Part shown: positions 34,079-42,649 of the stretch, in pieces
Layout of the letters: every line of letters begins with the position of its first letter
How positions within the stretch are numbered: position 1 is the stretch's first letter
Source: an uncultured Mycoplasmatota bacterium
GTDB lineage: Bacteria > Bacillota_I > Bacilli_A > RF39 > UBA660
Length of the DNA stretch: 44,875 nt
Assembly: GCA_947574215.1 (NCBI GenBank)
Contig: CANPIX010000008.1
Location: 1-44,875, forward strand
Reading direction: 5' to 3'
Translations under genes and position numbers: made by a program
Notes under the pieces: generated by a model
Told to the model about the DNA's origin: nothing
Seen by the model: the letters and a program-made list of their open reading frames with translations, nothing else
The model's database searches: none

Positions 34079-35056
34079 CTAAAATTTTTCTAAAACTTTC
34101 ACTTTTAAATAAGTAAGTAAACTTTCATCTGTAAATTCTTCTTGAAACATTTTCGCTTTTTCTAGATAATCTTGATACAAATGTTTTTTGTATTCTAAAA
34201 ATGTTTTATAACCTGCAAGTTTATAATCAACCATTTCGTCTTTTAATTCTTTAAAAGGAATAAATTCTTCACTAATTACTTCTAAGGTTCCACAATATTC
34301 GTTATTTGCATTTACAACCATATAACGCTCACCTACTTGTGTTTTTTTATCAAAAGAATATTTGCGATTCAAAATATAATCTTTTTGGCCATTCAAATAA
34401 GCTTCTGCTATTCCTTTTTTCTCAGTATAAAGAGGATAGTAAGAACTATACAACGACGCTTTTTCATTAGTATATCTTTTTAAATTTTCTTTTTCTCTTA
34501 ATTTTTCCAATCTTTTTGAGTAGCCTAGTAGAAAAAAATAATCTTTTATACTTTTTCTTTTTTTATCATCAATTTCTTTCCATTTTTTATTTAATGTTGT
34601 AATTTCTGAACTTTCCTTTTCATCTAGTAAACCAATCGCTTTTAAATAGCTTTGCATTTTCTTTAAACAACTTAATTCTTGTTTGCTATACTCTTCTAAA
34701 CAATCATCAGGTATATGAAATGTTTCTGGATATCTATAAACACAACTTACTACTTCATCAAAAGAATGACAATGACTCTCCATCATTTGATACTTAGCTT
34801 CTTTTTCTTCTGGATCTTTTCGCCCATACATTAAAGCTTCATAGTGATATGTAACTCCACTACTAGAAACATTACCTAGCGCTTCATATAAGCTTATCTG
34901 TATATCATAACCAGCTTCTCTATATTCATCAAAATACACCCATTCAAAAGTATCTCGTTTTTTATCCCAAAAAGGATAAGGTAAACTACAATTTTTAATT
35001 TTTTTATATCTTTTTTCCTGTCTCCAGAAATAATATTTGTTCTTTAAACTTTTCAT
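34079..35056 (-). CDS. ASCH-domain protein (C-terminal), unknown N-terminal domain
   Basis: The 325-residue protein has a basic N-terminal start (MKSLKNKYYFWRQEKRYKKI), a middle part of unknown fold with several Cys and Trp residues, and a C-terminal region at about 220-325 that resembles an ASCH domain. That region contains DYILNRKYSFDKKTQVGERYM (strand and turn), VVNANNEYCGTLEV, then FIPFKELKDEMV and a terminal YLKVKVLEKF strand. ASCH domains are PUA-related RNA-binding folds; some members are ribonucleases. Assignment rests on pattern only. The ATG at 35056 is preferred. A TTG at 35083 is the alternative and would overlap the Fic stop. The gene follows Fic directly, so the two are cotranscribed. 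Confidence 0.6.
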   Translation of the reverse strand: MKSLKNKYYFWRQEKRYKKIKNCSLPYPFWDKKRDTFEWVYFDEYREAGYDIQISLYEALGNVSSSGVTYHYEALMYGRKDPEEKEAKYQMMESHCHSFDEVVSCVYRYPETFHIPDDCLEEYSKQELSCLKKMQSYLKAIGLLDEKESSEITTLNKKWKEIDDKKRKSIKDYFFLLGYSKRLEKLREKENLKRYTNEKASLYSSYYPLYTEKKGIAEAYLNGQKDYILNRKYSFDKKTQVGERYMVVNANNEYCGTLEVISEEFIPFKELKDEMVDYKLAGYKTFLEYKKHLYQDYLEKAKMFQEEFTDESLLTYLKVKVLEKF

Positions 35057-35079
35057 AATTATCAAAGCATCCTTATTTA

Positions 35080-36066
35080 TCAATCTTCTACTTTTATACT
35101 CCAGTATCCACCATTATCAGGTCCAACTCTTTCAATTATATTATTATCAACTAATTTTTTTAAATTATATTTAACACCATCAGATGTAATATTTAAAAAA
35201 CTAGCAAGTTCATTTCTTGTAACTTTAGGATTTTCTTTTATTAGCTCTATAATTTTTAATTGATTATTATTTAATTTTGTTTTTTGGGTAGTTTTCTGGG
35301 TAGCTTTTTCTAACGATGAGTGAATACACTTTAACATAAAATCTATAAATACATTCGCATTACCATTAACATGGCACTCTGCAATAGAATCATAATATTT
35401 TTGTTGATTTAAATATATTTCTTCTTCAATAGGAATATATTCAAACTTTGAATTCCAATCAGTTAAAATTAAACTTACCCAGAATCTAGCCATTCTGCCA
35501 TTACCATCACTAAATGGATGAATATATACAAAATAATAATGAAATATAGAGGATAAAACTAAAGGATGAATTTTATTTTCATTATCAATCATAAACTCAA
35601 ATAATTTTTTCATGAGAGATGGGACCAATATAGATTGCGGTGCTGAATAAATTACTTCATTTCCTTTTTTTACTCCTTCACCATGATTTCTATAATAACC
35701 ATTGTCATCATCAAAATACTTCATCATTAGTGTATGAGCTTTTAAAAAATCATCTTCATCTTTCCAGTTATATTCATTTATATGTTCATATAATTCATTA
35801 GCATTTTTGACTTCTTGAATTTCTTTTCTATCGCCTAAAACAAGTTTTTTTTCCACAATATTCTCAACTGATTCTATTGATAAAGAATTTGCTTCAATCG
35901 CTAATGATGAATGAATTGATCTAACCTTAGACTTAATTTGTAATTTCCTTTTTTTATCACTATCATCAACAATAATTAAATCAAGTTTTTTTTCAATTTC
36001 CTTTATAATTTTTTTATTATCATCTGTGATATAAAATACTGGTGTTATTGAAGCTATATTTTTCAT
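35080..36066 (-). CDS. Fic-domain protein (predicted AMP-transferase) with winged HTH
   Basis: Fic enzymes transfer AMP or other nucleotide parts to target proteins. This 328-residue protein has the complete active-site motif HPFSDGNGRMARF near residue 180 and the N-terminal inhibitory helix SSLAIEANSL near residue 55. There the usual [S/T]xxxE[G/N] glycine is alanine but the inhibitory glutamate is kept, marking a class II Fic. A flexible QKTTQKT linker leads to a C-terminal winged helix-turn-helix (about 265-320, KLNNNQLKIIELIKENP, VTRNELASFLNIT). The ATG at 36066 has GGAGGG before it. It ends in TGA. It lies in the island between uvrB and its detached 5' copy. Confidence 0.92.
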   Translation of the reverse strand: MKNIASITPVFYITDDNKKIIKEIEKKLDLIIVDDSDKKRKLQIKSKVRSIHSSLAIEANSLSIESVENIVEKKLVLGDRKEIQEVKNANELYEHINEYNWKDEDDFLKAHTLMMKYFDDDNGYYRNHGEGVKKGNEVIYSAPQSILVPSLMKKLFEFMIDNENKIHPLVLSSIFHYYFVYIHPFSDGNGRMARFWVSLILTDWNSKFEYIPIEEEIYLNQQKYYDSIAECHVNGNANVFIDFMLKCIHSSLEKATQKTTQKTKLNNNQLKIIELIKENPKVTRNELASFLNITSDGVKYNLKKLVDNNIIERVGPDNGGYWSIKVED

Positions 36067-36167
36067 TTTTTATCCCTCCATTTCTATAAATTTTTATAGT
36101 ATTATATTAAGAACACGAATGAATACAACTCTTAGCCACAAATTTTATTTGTTCATCTAATATTACC

Positions 36168-36221
36168 TAGTGTTATTTAGTCCTTTTTTGTGTATTAAAT
36201 GATATTAAATAGCACTAAATA
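36168..36221. repeat. Decamer array 3 (inverted pair plus three direct units)
   Basis: ATTAAATG, ATTAAATA and ACTAAATA start at 36194, 36204 and 36214, a 10-bp period. The reverse complement, ACTAAATAACACTA, reads on the minus strand at 36181-36168, so opposite-facing sets face each other across about 12 bp. The array ends 16 bp before the detached uvrB fragment. Just to its left (36113-36150), ACACGAATG and GCCACAAATTT echo the outer border of the uvrB repeat copies. Confidence 0.65.
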
Positions 36222-36513
36222 TAAGGGTTTTAGGAGTGTCGCTATAATACGAAACAAAATAACATACATGATTCTCTGGGAAGATCTCCTTGAGTTCAGC
36301 ATATAACTGTCCTGCAAGTGTTTTATTGTGTGCCAAAACAAGGGTTGGTTTGTTCGTTCTTGCTATCACATTTGCGATTGTGAAAGTCTTACCAGTCCCT
36401 GTTGCACCAAGTAAAACCTGGTGTTTCTTGCCTTCTTCAATTCCTTTTACTAGTTCTTTTATTGCTTTTGGTTGATCCCCAGCAGGTTCATATTTCGATA
36501 CTAATTTAAACAT
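36205..36513 (-). pseudogene. Detached 5' fragment of uvrB
   Basis: The frame starting at the ATG at 36513 (ribosome binding site GGAGGG as in uvrB) repeats the first approximately 85 residues of UvrB, through the Walker motif [10 protein letters not shown] and up to YFVSYY. It then diverges into [12 protein letters not shown] and stops at 36205. It has the nucleotide-binding P-loop but no other helicase motif, so it cannot work as UvrB. Differences from uvrB are nearly all synonymous. That suggests the fragment was under selection until recently, or came from another strain. It could still be transcribed, because the promoter region is also copied. Confidence 0.9.
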
Positions 36514-36645
36514 TTTGCCCTCCTTATTATGACTACAGTCAGCCAGAATATTCGTGTCCAAAATTCAAAAATTCGTGTCCTGACTAATTTTTAGTGTTTC
36601 AAAATCTGACTTTTTTGCTTTTACACGAATGTCGGCCACAAATTT
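36238..36645. repeat. uvrB 5' end plus upstream region, repeat copy 2
   Basis: This is the second copy of 33399-33806 at +2839 bp, same orientation. It keeps both direct GGACACGAAT elements (36550-36559 and 36571-36580, plus-strand coordinates). The inverted element is changed to TTACACGAAT at 36621-36630. Confidence 0.93.
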
Positions 36646-36655
36646 CATTTTCTGG

Positions 36656-36683
36656 ACTAAATAATACTAAATAACATCAAACA
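36656..36683. repeat. Decamer array 2 (ACTAAATAnn x2, third unit degenerate)
   Basis: ACTAAATA starts at 36656 and 36666, with a degenerate ATCAAACA at 36676, the same 10-bp phase. It lies 10 bp beyond the right end of repeat copy 2, matching the position of array 1 next to copy 1. A CAAGG...CCTTG hairpin near 36735-36760 further right resembles the one at 33885-33910. Confidence 0.65.
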
Positions 36684-36768
36684 TAACAAAATAGTAAAAT
36701 TACGAAATAATTCTATCATTTTTAACCCATAAAAACAAGGAAACTACTATCATTGCCTTGCGATTTAT

Positions 36769-37050
36769 TTACTTTAATAAAGGAAGTATATCTCCAACCC
36801 ATGTTTCTTGTTGCTCTAATAATTCTGAATCATTTGAAAAATCATTTTCTTTTATTATTATTTTTGGTTTTACACTTTCAATAAATGGTTCTAACTCACT
36901 TAAAAGTCTTCAATAATTTTGGCATTATCACCATAAACATCTATAGTTATTCTTTCTAAAATATTTCCCATTTTAAAACTAACTATTTTATTTGCTTTAA
37001 CATGAATAGTAACTCCAATTTTATGGATTTCTTCTATTGTTTTTTCTCAT
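36769..37050 (-). pseudogene. Frameshifted small gene, unknown function
   Basis: From an ATG at 37050 to a TAA at 36771-36769 the minus strand reads as one protein of about 94 residues only if two frame changes are accepted. One lies in an A run just after the start codon. The other is at a T run near 36902-36906. The segments are EKTIEEIHKIGVTIHVKANK... and LSELEPFIESVKPKIIIKEN..., ending WVGDILPLLK. I do not recognise it. Both breaks are in homopolymers, so real decay and sequencing error are both possible. Confidence 0.5.
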
Positions 37051-37088
37051 ACTTAAACCTTATTTCAAATTATCTTGTAATTTAGCAA

Positions 37089-37910
37089 TTAATTACACAT
37101 TGACTCATTATCAAATTTCATTGAATAATCACCTATAAAAATATCTTTGTTTTTATCTAAAGTATTACAGACCACCATAGTTATATCTTTTTCTTTTGAT
37201 TTATAAATAATTGTTCCACCATCTGATAAAATATCTTTGTTTTCTAGTTTGTTTGTAATTTCTTCAATGCTTCTATCAAAAGTTTGATTAACATTAAGAA
37301 TAAAATCTTTTAAAGCCCAAATGCTACCATTAATAATATAAAATTCATCGATATTGCCTGCTAAATAAATTGTTCTACCATTATTGTTATAATAATCATT
37401 AAATTTATTACTATTATGAACCTCTGATTTTAATAGGTATACGTCTATTTGTGATACACTATAAGGTCCTCCTTGTATAAACTTAATATATCTAGAATTA
37501 ATATTCGTTTGTCTAATAAATTCTTCTTGTTTTTCTTTACTATTATTAACTAAAGCAACAATAACTTGATTATTTTCTTCATCTTTAGAATACCCACCTA
37601 AATTACTACGATCAACATTTTCATTACCAAAATATTCATTCACTTTGTCATAGGCATCTTTCAATCCTTCTGTATTTTCTTTAATAGGTAAAGTGTTCGT
37701 TTCCCATTTAAAATAAGTTCTCTGTGTTATACCGCTATAAATATCGGTTTCTACTAAAATCCCTACATCCTTTTTATGAAACGATGAATAAGTTTTTGTT
37801 ACTTTTATAATAGGACTATTATTAAATAGGATAGCTTGGGCTGTATCTAATAATATAATTCCTATTATAATACTAATAACAACTAAAGTAATTTTAAAAC
37901 TTTTTTTCAT
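37089..37910 (-). CDS. Hypothetical exported or membrane-anchored protein, 273 residues
   Basis: The protein begins with MKKSFK and a hydrophobic span (ITLVVISIIIGIILLDTAQA) that could be a signal peptide cut after AQA or an anchor. The rest is hydrophilic alpha/beta. A segment near 85-130 (ENTEGLKDAYDKVNEYFGNENVD minus its last residues) and VIVALVNNSKEKQEEFIRQT resemble small extracytoplasmic domains of Firmicutes proteins of unknown function. The ATG at 37910 is chosen: GGAGG lies seven bases upstream, and another ATG at 37916 is too close to that site. It sits in the decayed island between uvrB and the DHH gene. Confidence 0.6.
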   Translation of the reverse strand: MKKSFKITLVVISIIIGIILLDTAQAILFNNSPIIKVTKTYSSFHKKDVGILVETDIYSGITQRTYFKWETNTLPIKENTEGLKDAYDKVNEYFGNENVDRSNLGGYSKDEENNQVIVALVNNSKEKQEEFIRQTNINSRYIKFIQGGPYSVSQIDVYLLKSEVHNSNKFNDYYNNNGRTIYLAGNIDEFYIINGSIWALKDFILNVNQTFDRSIEEITNKLENKDILSDGGTIIYKSKEKDITMVVCNTLDKNKDIFIGDYSMKFDNESMCN

Positions 37911-37981
37911 ATTCATTCCTCCACTCAAAAAAGTTTTCTTTTATTCAATTATATCAAAAAAAGAACAAATGATAAATCGAA

Positions 37982-38325
37982 TTATTTTATTTCTTTATCA
38001 TCTGTTCTTCCAATTAAATAATCAACTGAAATATATTATAATATATTGAAATTACTAAATCCTTCACATAAAAATTCTTATGTTAATTTATTTTCTTTAC
38101 AAATCTCTTTTAACCTTTATAATAATCCCAAGAGATAATCTATTGAAATTTTATAATAATTAGCTAATTCATTACTTTTTTCTAATTTCATATCATTAAT
38201 CGTATTTTCCTATCTAGAATAAGTATTTCGTTTTACTCCTAAAATATCAGCTATTTCCTTTTGCTTTTTTAAAACCTAAATCGAACTTCCTCGTATCTTG
38301 TAATCACATCAAAGCGAGAAATCAT
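37982..38325 (-). pseudogene. Decayed XRE-family regulator gene(s)
   Basis: From an ATG at 38325 the minus strand encodes MISRFDVITRYEEVRF, then a frame change. After it come KKQKEIADILGVKRNTYSR, a TAG where such proteins have Trp, and ENTINDMKLEKSNELANYYK with ISIDYLLGLL. A second partial unit further on reads LKEICKENKLT and ends VDYLIGRTDDKEIK before the TAA at 37984-37982. These are typical Firmicutes XRE-HTH pieces (W-E-N after the recognition helix, DYLLG at the end). At least one nonsense change and one or two frameshifts make it non-functional. Confidence 0.75.
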
Positions 38326-38384
38326 AAAATCACCTATATTCATTTTAATTTAATAAAGTATCCCCCTTTGTTTTGATCGCAATT

Positions 38385-38406
38385 AAAGAAAAGACTACTT
38401 TTCTTT
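38385..38406 (-). terminator. Hairpin after the DHH gene
   Basis: AAAGAAAAG (38385-38393) pairs with CTTTTCTTT (38398-38406) around ACTA. The following T run on the minus strand is short (TTTAATT), so efficiency is uncertain. Confidence 0.5.
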
Positions 38407-38415
38407 ATTACAACT

Positions 38416-39348
38416 TTATTTTTTCCATTCAATTTCTTTAAAAATAATTTCACAAATTTTTTCCTGCAAATTATCTGGTAAAGGACTTCCTCCTGCATGT
38501 TTATGACCTCCGCCACCATTAGGAATCGTTAAAACAGAAACGTCTACTTCTTCTTTATAAGCACGATAACTAACACTTCTATCCACATTAATGACCACTG
38601 CAATCTCTATGTCTAGTTTTTCTACCATAGCATGTCCTAAATAGGATCTATTTTGTTCTGTAAAAACAATACCTACAGACACACCCATTATTTTAGCAAA
38701 TAAAATATGTTTCATTTTTTCTTCAATATAATTTTTAACTTTTTCTTCATGAAGTTCAATCAATAATTTTTCTATATCAGAAAAATCAAAATTTTCATTT
38801 TCTAAAATATAAGAATAAAAGTGTTCTATATATCGTTCTCTACCATAAATTGAATACAAATTACCAAATCGAAAAGATTTTTCTTTTTTATCCTCTATAA
38901 AATCATAAGTATCCATTTCTCTTACCAATTCAACCATTTCTCTCACACATGGTTTTACAAGAATATCCTTTTTACTGACTTCTTTCAAAAAATTATAAAA
39001 CAATGTAGTTCCACATTCTTTTTTACCATCTTGTTGTTCAACAATAACTTCTACAAAAGGATAATCATTTAAAAACAATTGACTTTGGTGATGGTCAAAA
39101 ACTTTAATTTTTTCTAAAAGAATTTGATTGCTTTCTATTTCATCAGCAAGAGCTTTACTCATTGCTAAATCTACCACATATATGAAAGAATATTTTTCTT
39201 GATTTTTAATTGCCTCTTTTAAAATCAAATCTACTTCTCCTACTTCACATGAAAATATATCTAGATCACTAAATACAAGTTTTGCCAAAATAATAGGAAA
39301 TGCACCATCAGCATCCGCTCCATGAGTTATTAAACAAATTTTGTTCAT
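38416..39348 (-). CDS. DHH/DHHA1-family phosphoesterase (NrnB-like)
   Basis: The 310-residue protein has the DHH-superfamily motifs: ITHGADADGAF with the first aspartates, VVDLAMS, the DHH triad in KVFDHHQSQ, and the C-terminal DHHA1 nucleotide-binding motif NGGGGHKHAGGSPL. These enzymes are manganese-dependent nanoRNases or cyclic-dinucleotide/pAp phosphatases. This length and motif order match the NrnB/oligoribonuclease-like group better than GdpP, since it has no membrane, PAS or GGDEF domain. The exact substrate is not readable. The ATG at 39348 (MNKICLITHG) is chosen over an in-frame TTG at 39360. Confidence 0.88.
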   Translation of the reverse strand: MNKICLITHGADADGAFPIILAKLVFSDLDIFSCEVGEVDLILKEAIKNQEKYSFIYVVDLAMSKALADEIESNQILLEKIKVFDHHQSQLFLNDYPFVEVIVEQQDGKKECGTTLFYNFLKEVSKKDILVKPCVREMVELVREMDTYDFIEDKKEKSFRFGNLYSIYGRERYIEHFYSYILENENFDFSDIEKLLIELHEEKVKNYIEEKMKHILFAKIMGVSVGIVFTEQNRSYLGHAMVEKLDIEIAVVINVDRSVSYRAYKEEVDVSVLTIPNGGGGHKHAGGSPLPDNLQEKICEIIFKEIEWKK

Positions 39349-39402
39349 AAATTCTTTCAAATCCTTTCCAAAAATTAATTATATTATACATCAATATACA
39401 TC

Positions 39403-39429
39403 AAAAAAAGAATACTTTTAGGTATTCTT
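39403..39429 (-). terminator. Intrinsic terminator after the L,D-transpeptidase gene
   Basis: AAGAATAC (39408-39415) pairs with GTATTCTT (39422-39429). On the minus strand the hairpin is followed by five T at 39407-39403. Confidence 0.8.
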
Positions 39430-39434
39430 AAAAA

Positions 39435-40451
39435 TTATTTTTTCACTAAAACTCGAGTTCCTTTTTCAACATAACTATAAATTTTCATAGCAGGATCTTG
39501 AAGCAAATTAATGCATCCATGCGAACCGTTTGTTAAATAAGTATCGCCTCCAAACATTTCTGCACTACGCCACCCATCTGCATCATGAAGTCCTTCTCCA
39601 AAATTATAATACATCATTATATCCACATACGCTTTATAACCAGGCCCTCTTAAATAATCTTGTTTTTTAAATTTATAAATTTCGAATAATCCTTCATCAG
39701 AAGGCGTATCAGGATGACCAGATATTATAGGAGTTTCTAAAATAACCACATTATTTTGATACAATTTTAATTGTTGATCACTAAGGTCAACTACTACAAA
39801 AACATCGAAAAGCTCTTCTAAAAAATTTTTATCCACATACCCAATTAGATCATTTATTTGAACTAAATATTGACCGTCAATCTCCTCATATACTTCTAAG
39901 CATTCTCGAATTGGTAATGTAATTATCTCTTCACTATTACTTTTAGAAATTTCAGCTGGTATTCTCATTTCTTTTTCCTCTGTAGTATAAAAAACTTTCT
40001 GAATATCGCCTTTAATTTTGTAAGTAGTTGTTTTAGAAGTATATTCTCCACTTACATAACGTTCTTCTCCATAGTACAAAACTTTATACCAACCATTATT
40101 TAGTTCATCTAATAATTCTAAAGAATGTCCTTCTACTAATTTTCCAGCTAAATCAGCTTCCAAGTAAGGAGCTTTTCTTATATTTACATTGGTATTGGCA
40201 ATAACACTAGGCACTTTAATAAATTTACTTGCATTTTCTTCTATAGTTTTACACAAGAGTGCTTTGGCATACGAAATTTTTTCTGTTAGAGTATCTATTC
40301 TTATTTCAGAATTCATAACCGCTTTATCCATGGAACAAGAATTTTCAAACTTAATCTTGTTTTTCTCTTCAGCTAATTTTGTCATTTTTGCACTTATAAG
40401 ACTTGCTAACAAAACATACAATAAAATTTTTTTATTCCTTATTTTATTCAT
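39435..40451 (-). CDS. L,D-transpeptidase (YkuD) with SH3-like domain
   Basis: L,D-transpeptidases make 3-3 cross-links in peptidoglycan or attach proteins to it through a catalytic cysteine. The 338-residue protein has an N-terminal hydrophobic segment (ILLYVLLASLISA, about 9-21), a bacterial SH3-like domain at about 82-140 (NVNIRKAPYLEADLAGKLVEG), a linker, and a YkuD domain at about 215-338. That domain starts FVVVDLSDQQLKLYQNN, includes SGHPDTPSDEGLFEI, and ends with the active-site motif H-to-SHGCINL (HDADGWRSAEMF, then NGSHGCINLLQDPA). All catalytic residues are present. It lies next to a putative wall hydrolase, a likely envelope-remodelling pair. Confidence 0.95.
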   Translation of the reverse strand: MNKIRNKKILLYVLLASLISAKMTKLAEEKNKIKFENSCSMDKAVMNSEIRIDTLTEKISYAKALLCKTIEENASKFIKVPSVIANTNVNIRKAPYLEADLAGKLVEGHSLELLDELNNGWYKVLYYGEERYVSGEYTSKTTTYKIKGDIQKVFYTTEEKEMRIPAEISKSNSEEIITLPIRECLEVYEEIDGQYLVQINDLIGYVDKNFLEELFDVFVVVDLSDQQLKLYQNNVVILETPIISGHPDTPSDEGLFEIYKFKKQDYLRGPGYKAYVDIMMYYNFGEGLHDADGWRSAEMFGGDTYLTNGSHGCINLLQDPAMKIYSYVEKGTRVLVKK

Positions 40452-40517
40452 TTTTCATCAATTCCTTTTTCAAACAGAAGATTATTATAACATATAAAAA
40501 ATAATATGCAATAAAAA

Positions 40518-42473
40518 TTATTTAATTGTTGGTGATGAAAAAAGAATTTTCACAGGTCCTAGATTTTTGATTGTTCTTTTATTTTTCAACAAATTTTCAT
40601 ACAAGATTCTTTGGGAAACTCTCATAGCACCGCCATAACGATTTCCACCTTGTACAATATAAGTATCAGAATAATCTACTGTTCCCCAACTTCTAAAAGA
40701 TAAAAAATCATGAACAATTCCATCATATCCGTCATAAAACATATCATAAAAGGCTTGTTTTGCTAATTTAAATTTCTTTTCATAATCAGAATTAGAAGAA
40801 TTTAAATACAATCTATAACTTCCATTTTCGTAGACCGCAAATTGTTTTGATGCTATAAATTGTAAGTAAGGATTAATCCCTTTTTTAGAATAATAAGAAT
40901 CTGTAATGCGATTAAAAAATACATTAGAGACCCAATACAAATCATAATAACTCCATGCTCCTTCAGCAGATACCCCAGCAACAACAGCATCCAATTGTTC
41001 TTTAGATTCAAATGCATAGTTCTCTAAAATATAATTTTCTTTTTCTTCGTTTATTTTTTCATACAATTGCAAAATCATTTGTTCTTCTCTCGTTAATTGA
41101 TTATCTGATTTCTTTAATATAGAAATATAATCTTGAAAATCAATATTATAATAATTTAAAATAAAGTTTTCTCGATCCTTTAACGAATAAGATGCTAAAA
41201 GCTTCCAAAAGATTTCTGTCTTTTCTTGATCCGAAAATGTTTGTATTTCGAAAATAAAATTAACTTTTTCTTCTAAAGTTATAGAATTATAGGAGGCATC
41301 ATAATAAACAAGTGCTTGAACAAGTTGTTCTTTTGTAAGAGTATCGTTATTTAATAAAACACGAAACAGACTTTCAAAAGAAACCACGTCTGCTTTTATA
41401 ATTTCTTCTAAAAGTAAATCCACAGTAATATTTTCAATTGTTAATAAATCATTAAATACATTTTGAAAAGAAGTATTTGGAATTAACAAAGTAAACCAAA
41501 TTTTTTGCTTTAAAGTAAAATGTTCAGATTTTATAAAATCAAATTTTTCTTCATAGGTTGCTCCTTGATATTGAATTATATATTCCATATTTTCAGATTG
41601 TGAAAGTCCAGAATTCAACAACAAAAAATGTGAAACTTCTTCAAAACTAGTAAGATTTGAATTCAAAATCGCATTTATTTTACTTTCCATACTTAAATCA
41701 TTTATTGAAAGAATATATAAAAAAATATTTTTAGAATCAGTACTACCAGAATGAATTATTTTATCCAGCTTTTGATTTATTGAAATATCTTCTTGCAAAA
41801 ACAGGGCAAATTGTTCTTCATAATTTATCTCTTTTAATGAATTTTTTTGACTTTCATTGAAAGATTTTGGAAATCGAAAAACAATTGTGTCATCAATAAA
41901 TTCTTGAATATCCTCAATAATTGTAGTATTTAATAAGTTTAAATCAATATTTTGAATAAAGCCATACCAAAGATTTAAATAAATTATAATAGCAACAGAT
42001 AAAATAAATTCTTTAGGTATTTTCTTTTCATTTGCTTTAGAAGACAAAAATGAAATATCATTAGAAACAAACATACAATTTGTCGCCTCATTATCTCTTA
42101 AAAAATATTCAAAAGGATGGTATTCTACAATTTCCATTTTTTGCATTTCTTTTAATTTATCTATTAAAAAATCTTCTACTGTCTTACTTAGAATAGTACA
42201 ATCTAATAATTCTAATATTGGTCTTTTTTCTAAATCCTCTATACTCTTTTTCACAGGTTCTACTTTTTGCAAAATCTCATGATAAACTTTTAATTTACGA
42301 TTTTGTACCGCCTCACCATTTCTTATAGAATCTATCGAATTATTCTTTTTTAAATTAATGTATTGTTTTGAAAATTTTTCCAATACCGTTTTATAATTTT
42401 TATTTAGAATAACTAAAGATAAAATAATCATATTTAAAGTTAAAAACACAACTGTATTATTCTCTTTTTTCAC
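40518..42473 (-). CDS. Membrane-anchored protein with SleB-like cell-wall hydrolase domain
   Basis: The 651-residue protein has one N-terminal membrane span (TVVFLTLNMIILSLVIL, about 7-23) and a long helical region of about 450 residues without a recognised family. Its C-terminal domain (about 500-630) resembles the Hydrolase_2/SleB-CwlJ fold: AVVAGVSAEGAWSYYDLYWV with a glutamate at the expected catalytic place, SNVFFNRITDSYY, a KQFAVYENGSY segment and AKQAFYDMFYDGYDG. SleB-type enzymes cut peptidoglycan; in this likely non-sporulating organism it would act in wall turnover. The start is GTG at 42473 with a perfect AAGGAGG six bases before. The L,D-transpeptidase gene follows after 66 bp. 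Confidence 0.6.
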   Translation of the reverse strand: MKKENNTVVFLTLNMIILSLVILNKNYKTVLEKFSKQYINLKKNNSIDSIRNGEAVQNRKLKVYHEILQKVEPVKKSIEDLEKRPILELLDCTILSKTVEDFLIDKLKEMQKMEIVEYHPFEYFLRDNEATNCMFVSNDISFLSSKANEKKIPKEFILSVAIIIYLNLWYGFIQNIDLNLLNTTIIEDIQEFIDDTIVFRFPKSFNESQKNSLKEINYEEQFALFLQEDISINQKLDKIIHSGSTDSKNIFLYILSINDLSMESKINAILNSNLTSFEEVSHFLLLNSGLSQSENMEYIIQYQGATYEEKFDFIKSEHFTLKQKIWFTLLIPNTSFQNVFNDLLTIENITVDLLLEEIIKADVVSFESLFRVLLNNDTLTKEQLVQALVYYDASYNSITLEEKVNFIFEIQTFSDQEKTEIFWKLLASYSLKDRENFILNYYNIDFQDYISILKKSDNQLTREEQMILQLYEKINEEKENYILENYAFESKEQLDAVVAGVSAEGAWSYYDLYWVSNVFFNRITDSYYSKKGINPYLQFIASKQFAVYENGSYRLYLNSSNSDYEKKFKLAKQAFYDMFYDGYDGIVHDFLSFRSWGTVDYSDTYIVQGGNRYGGAMRVSQRILYENLLKNKRTIKNLGPVKILFSSPTIK

Positions 42474-42649
42474 AAAAAACCTCCTTAAATGCCTCGTACA
42501 TATTAATATAAATTTAAAATAAAGTCAATTCGAAAATATTTAAAAATGAGTTATTATTATAACTTTCTACTTTTATCTACAAATTACTAAGTGTATAAAA
42601 TCTTATAAAAACTTAGTTAAAAAGTAAAAAGTTGTGATAAAAAGGATTC

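Noticed and set aside
36205-36513. A functional second, short UvrB or a stand-alone ATPase
   Set aside because: It stops right after the first approximately 90 residues, lacks all later helicase motifs, and is explained by duplication of the uvrB 5' end.
33807-36683. ACTAAATA arrays as a CRISPR array or replication iterons
   Set aside because: The units are 8-10 bp with no spacers and only two to three copies, and there is no cas or replication initiator gene nearby.
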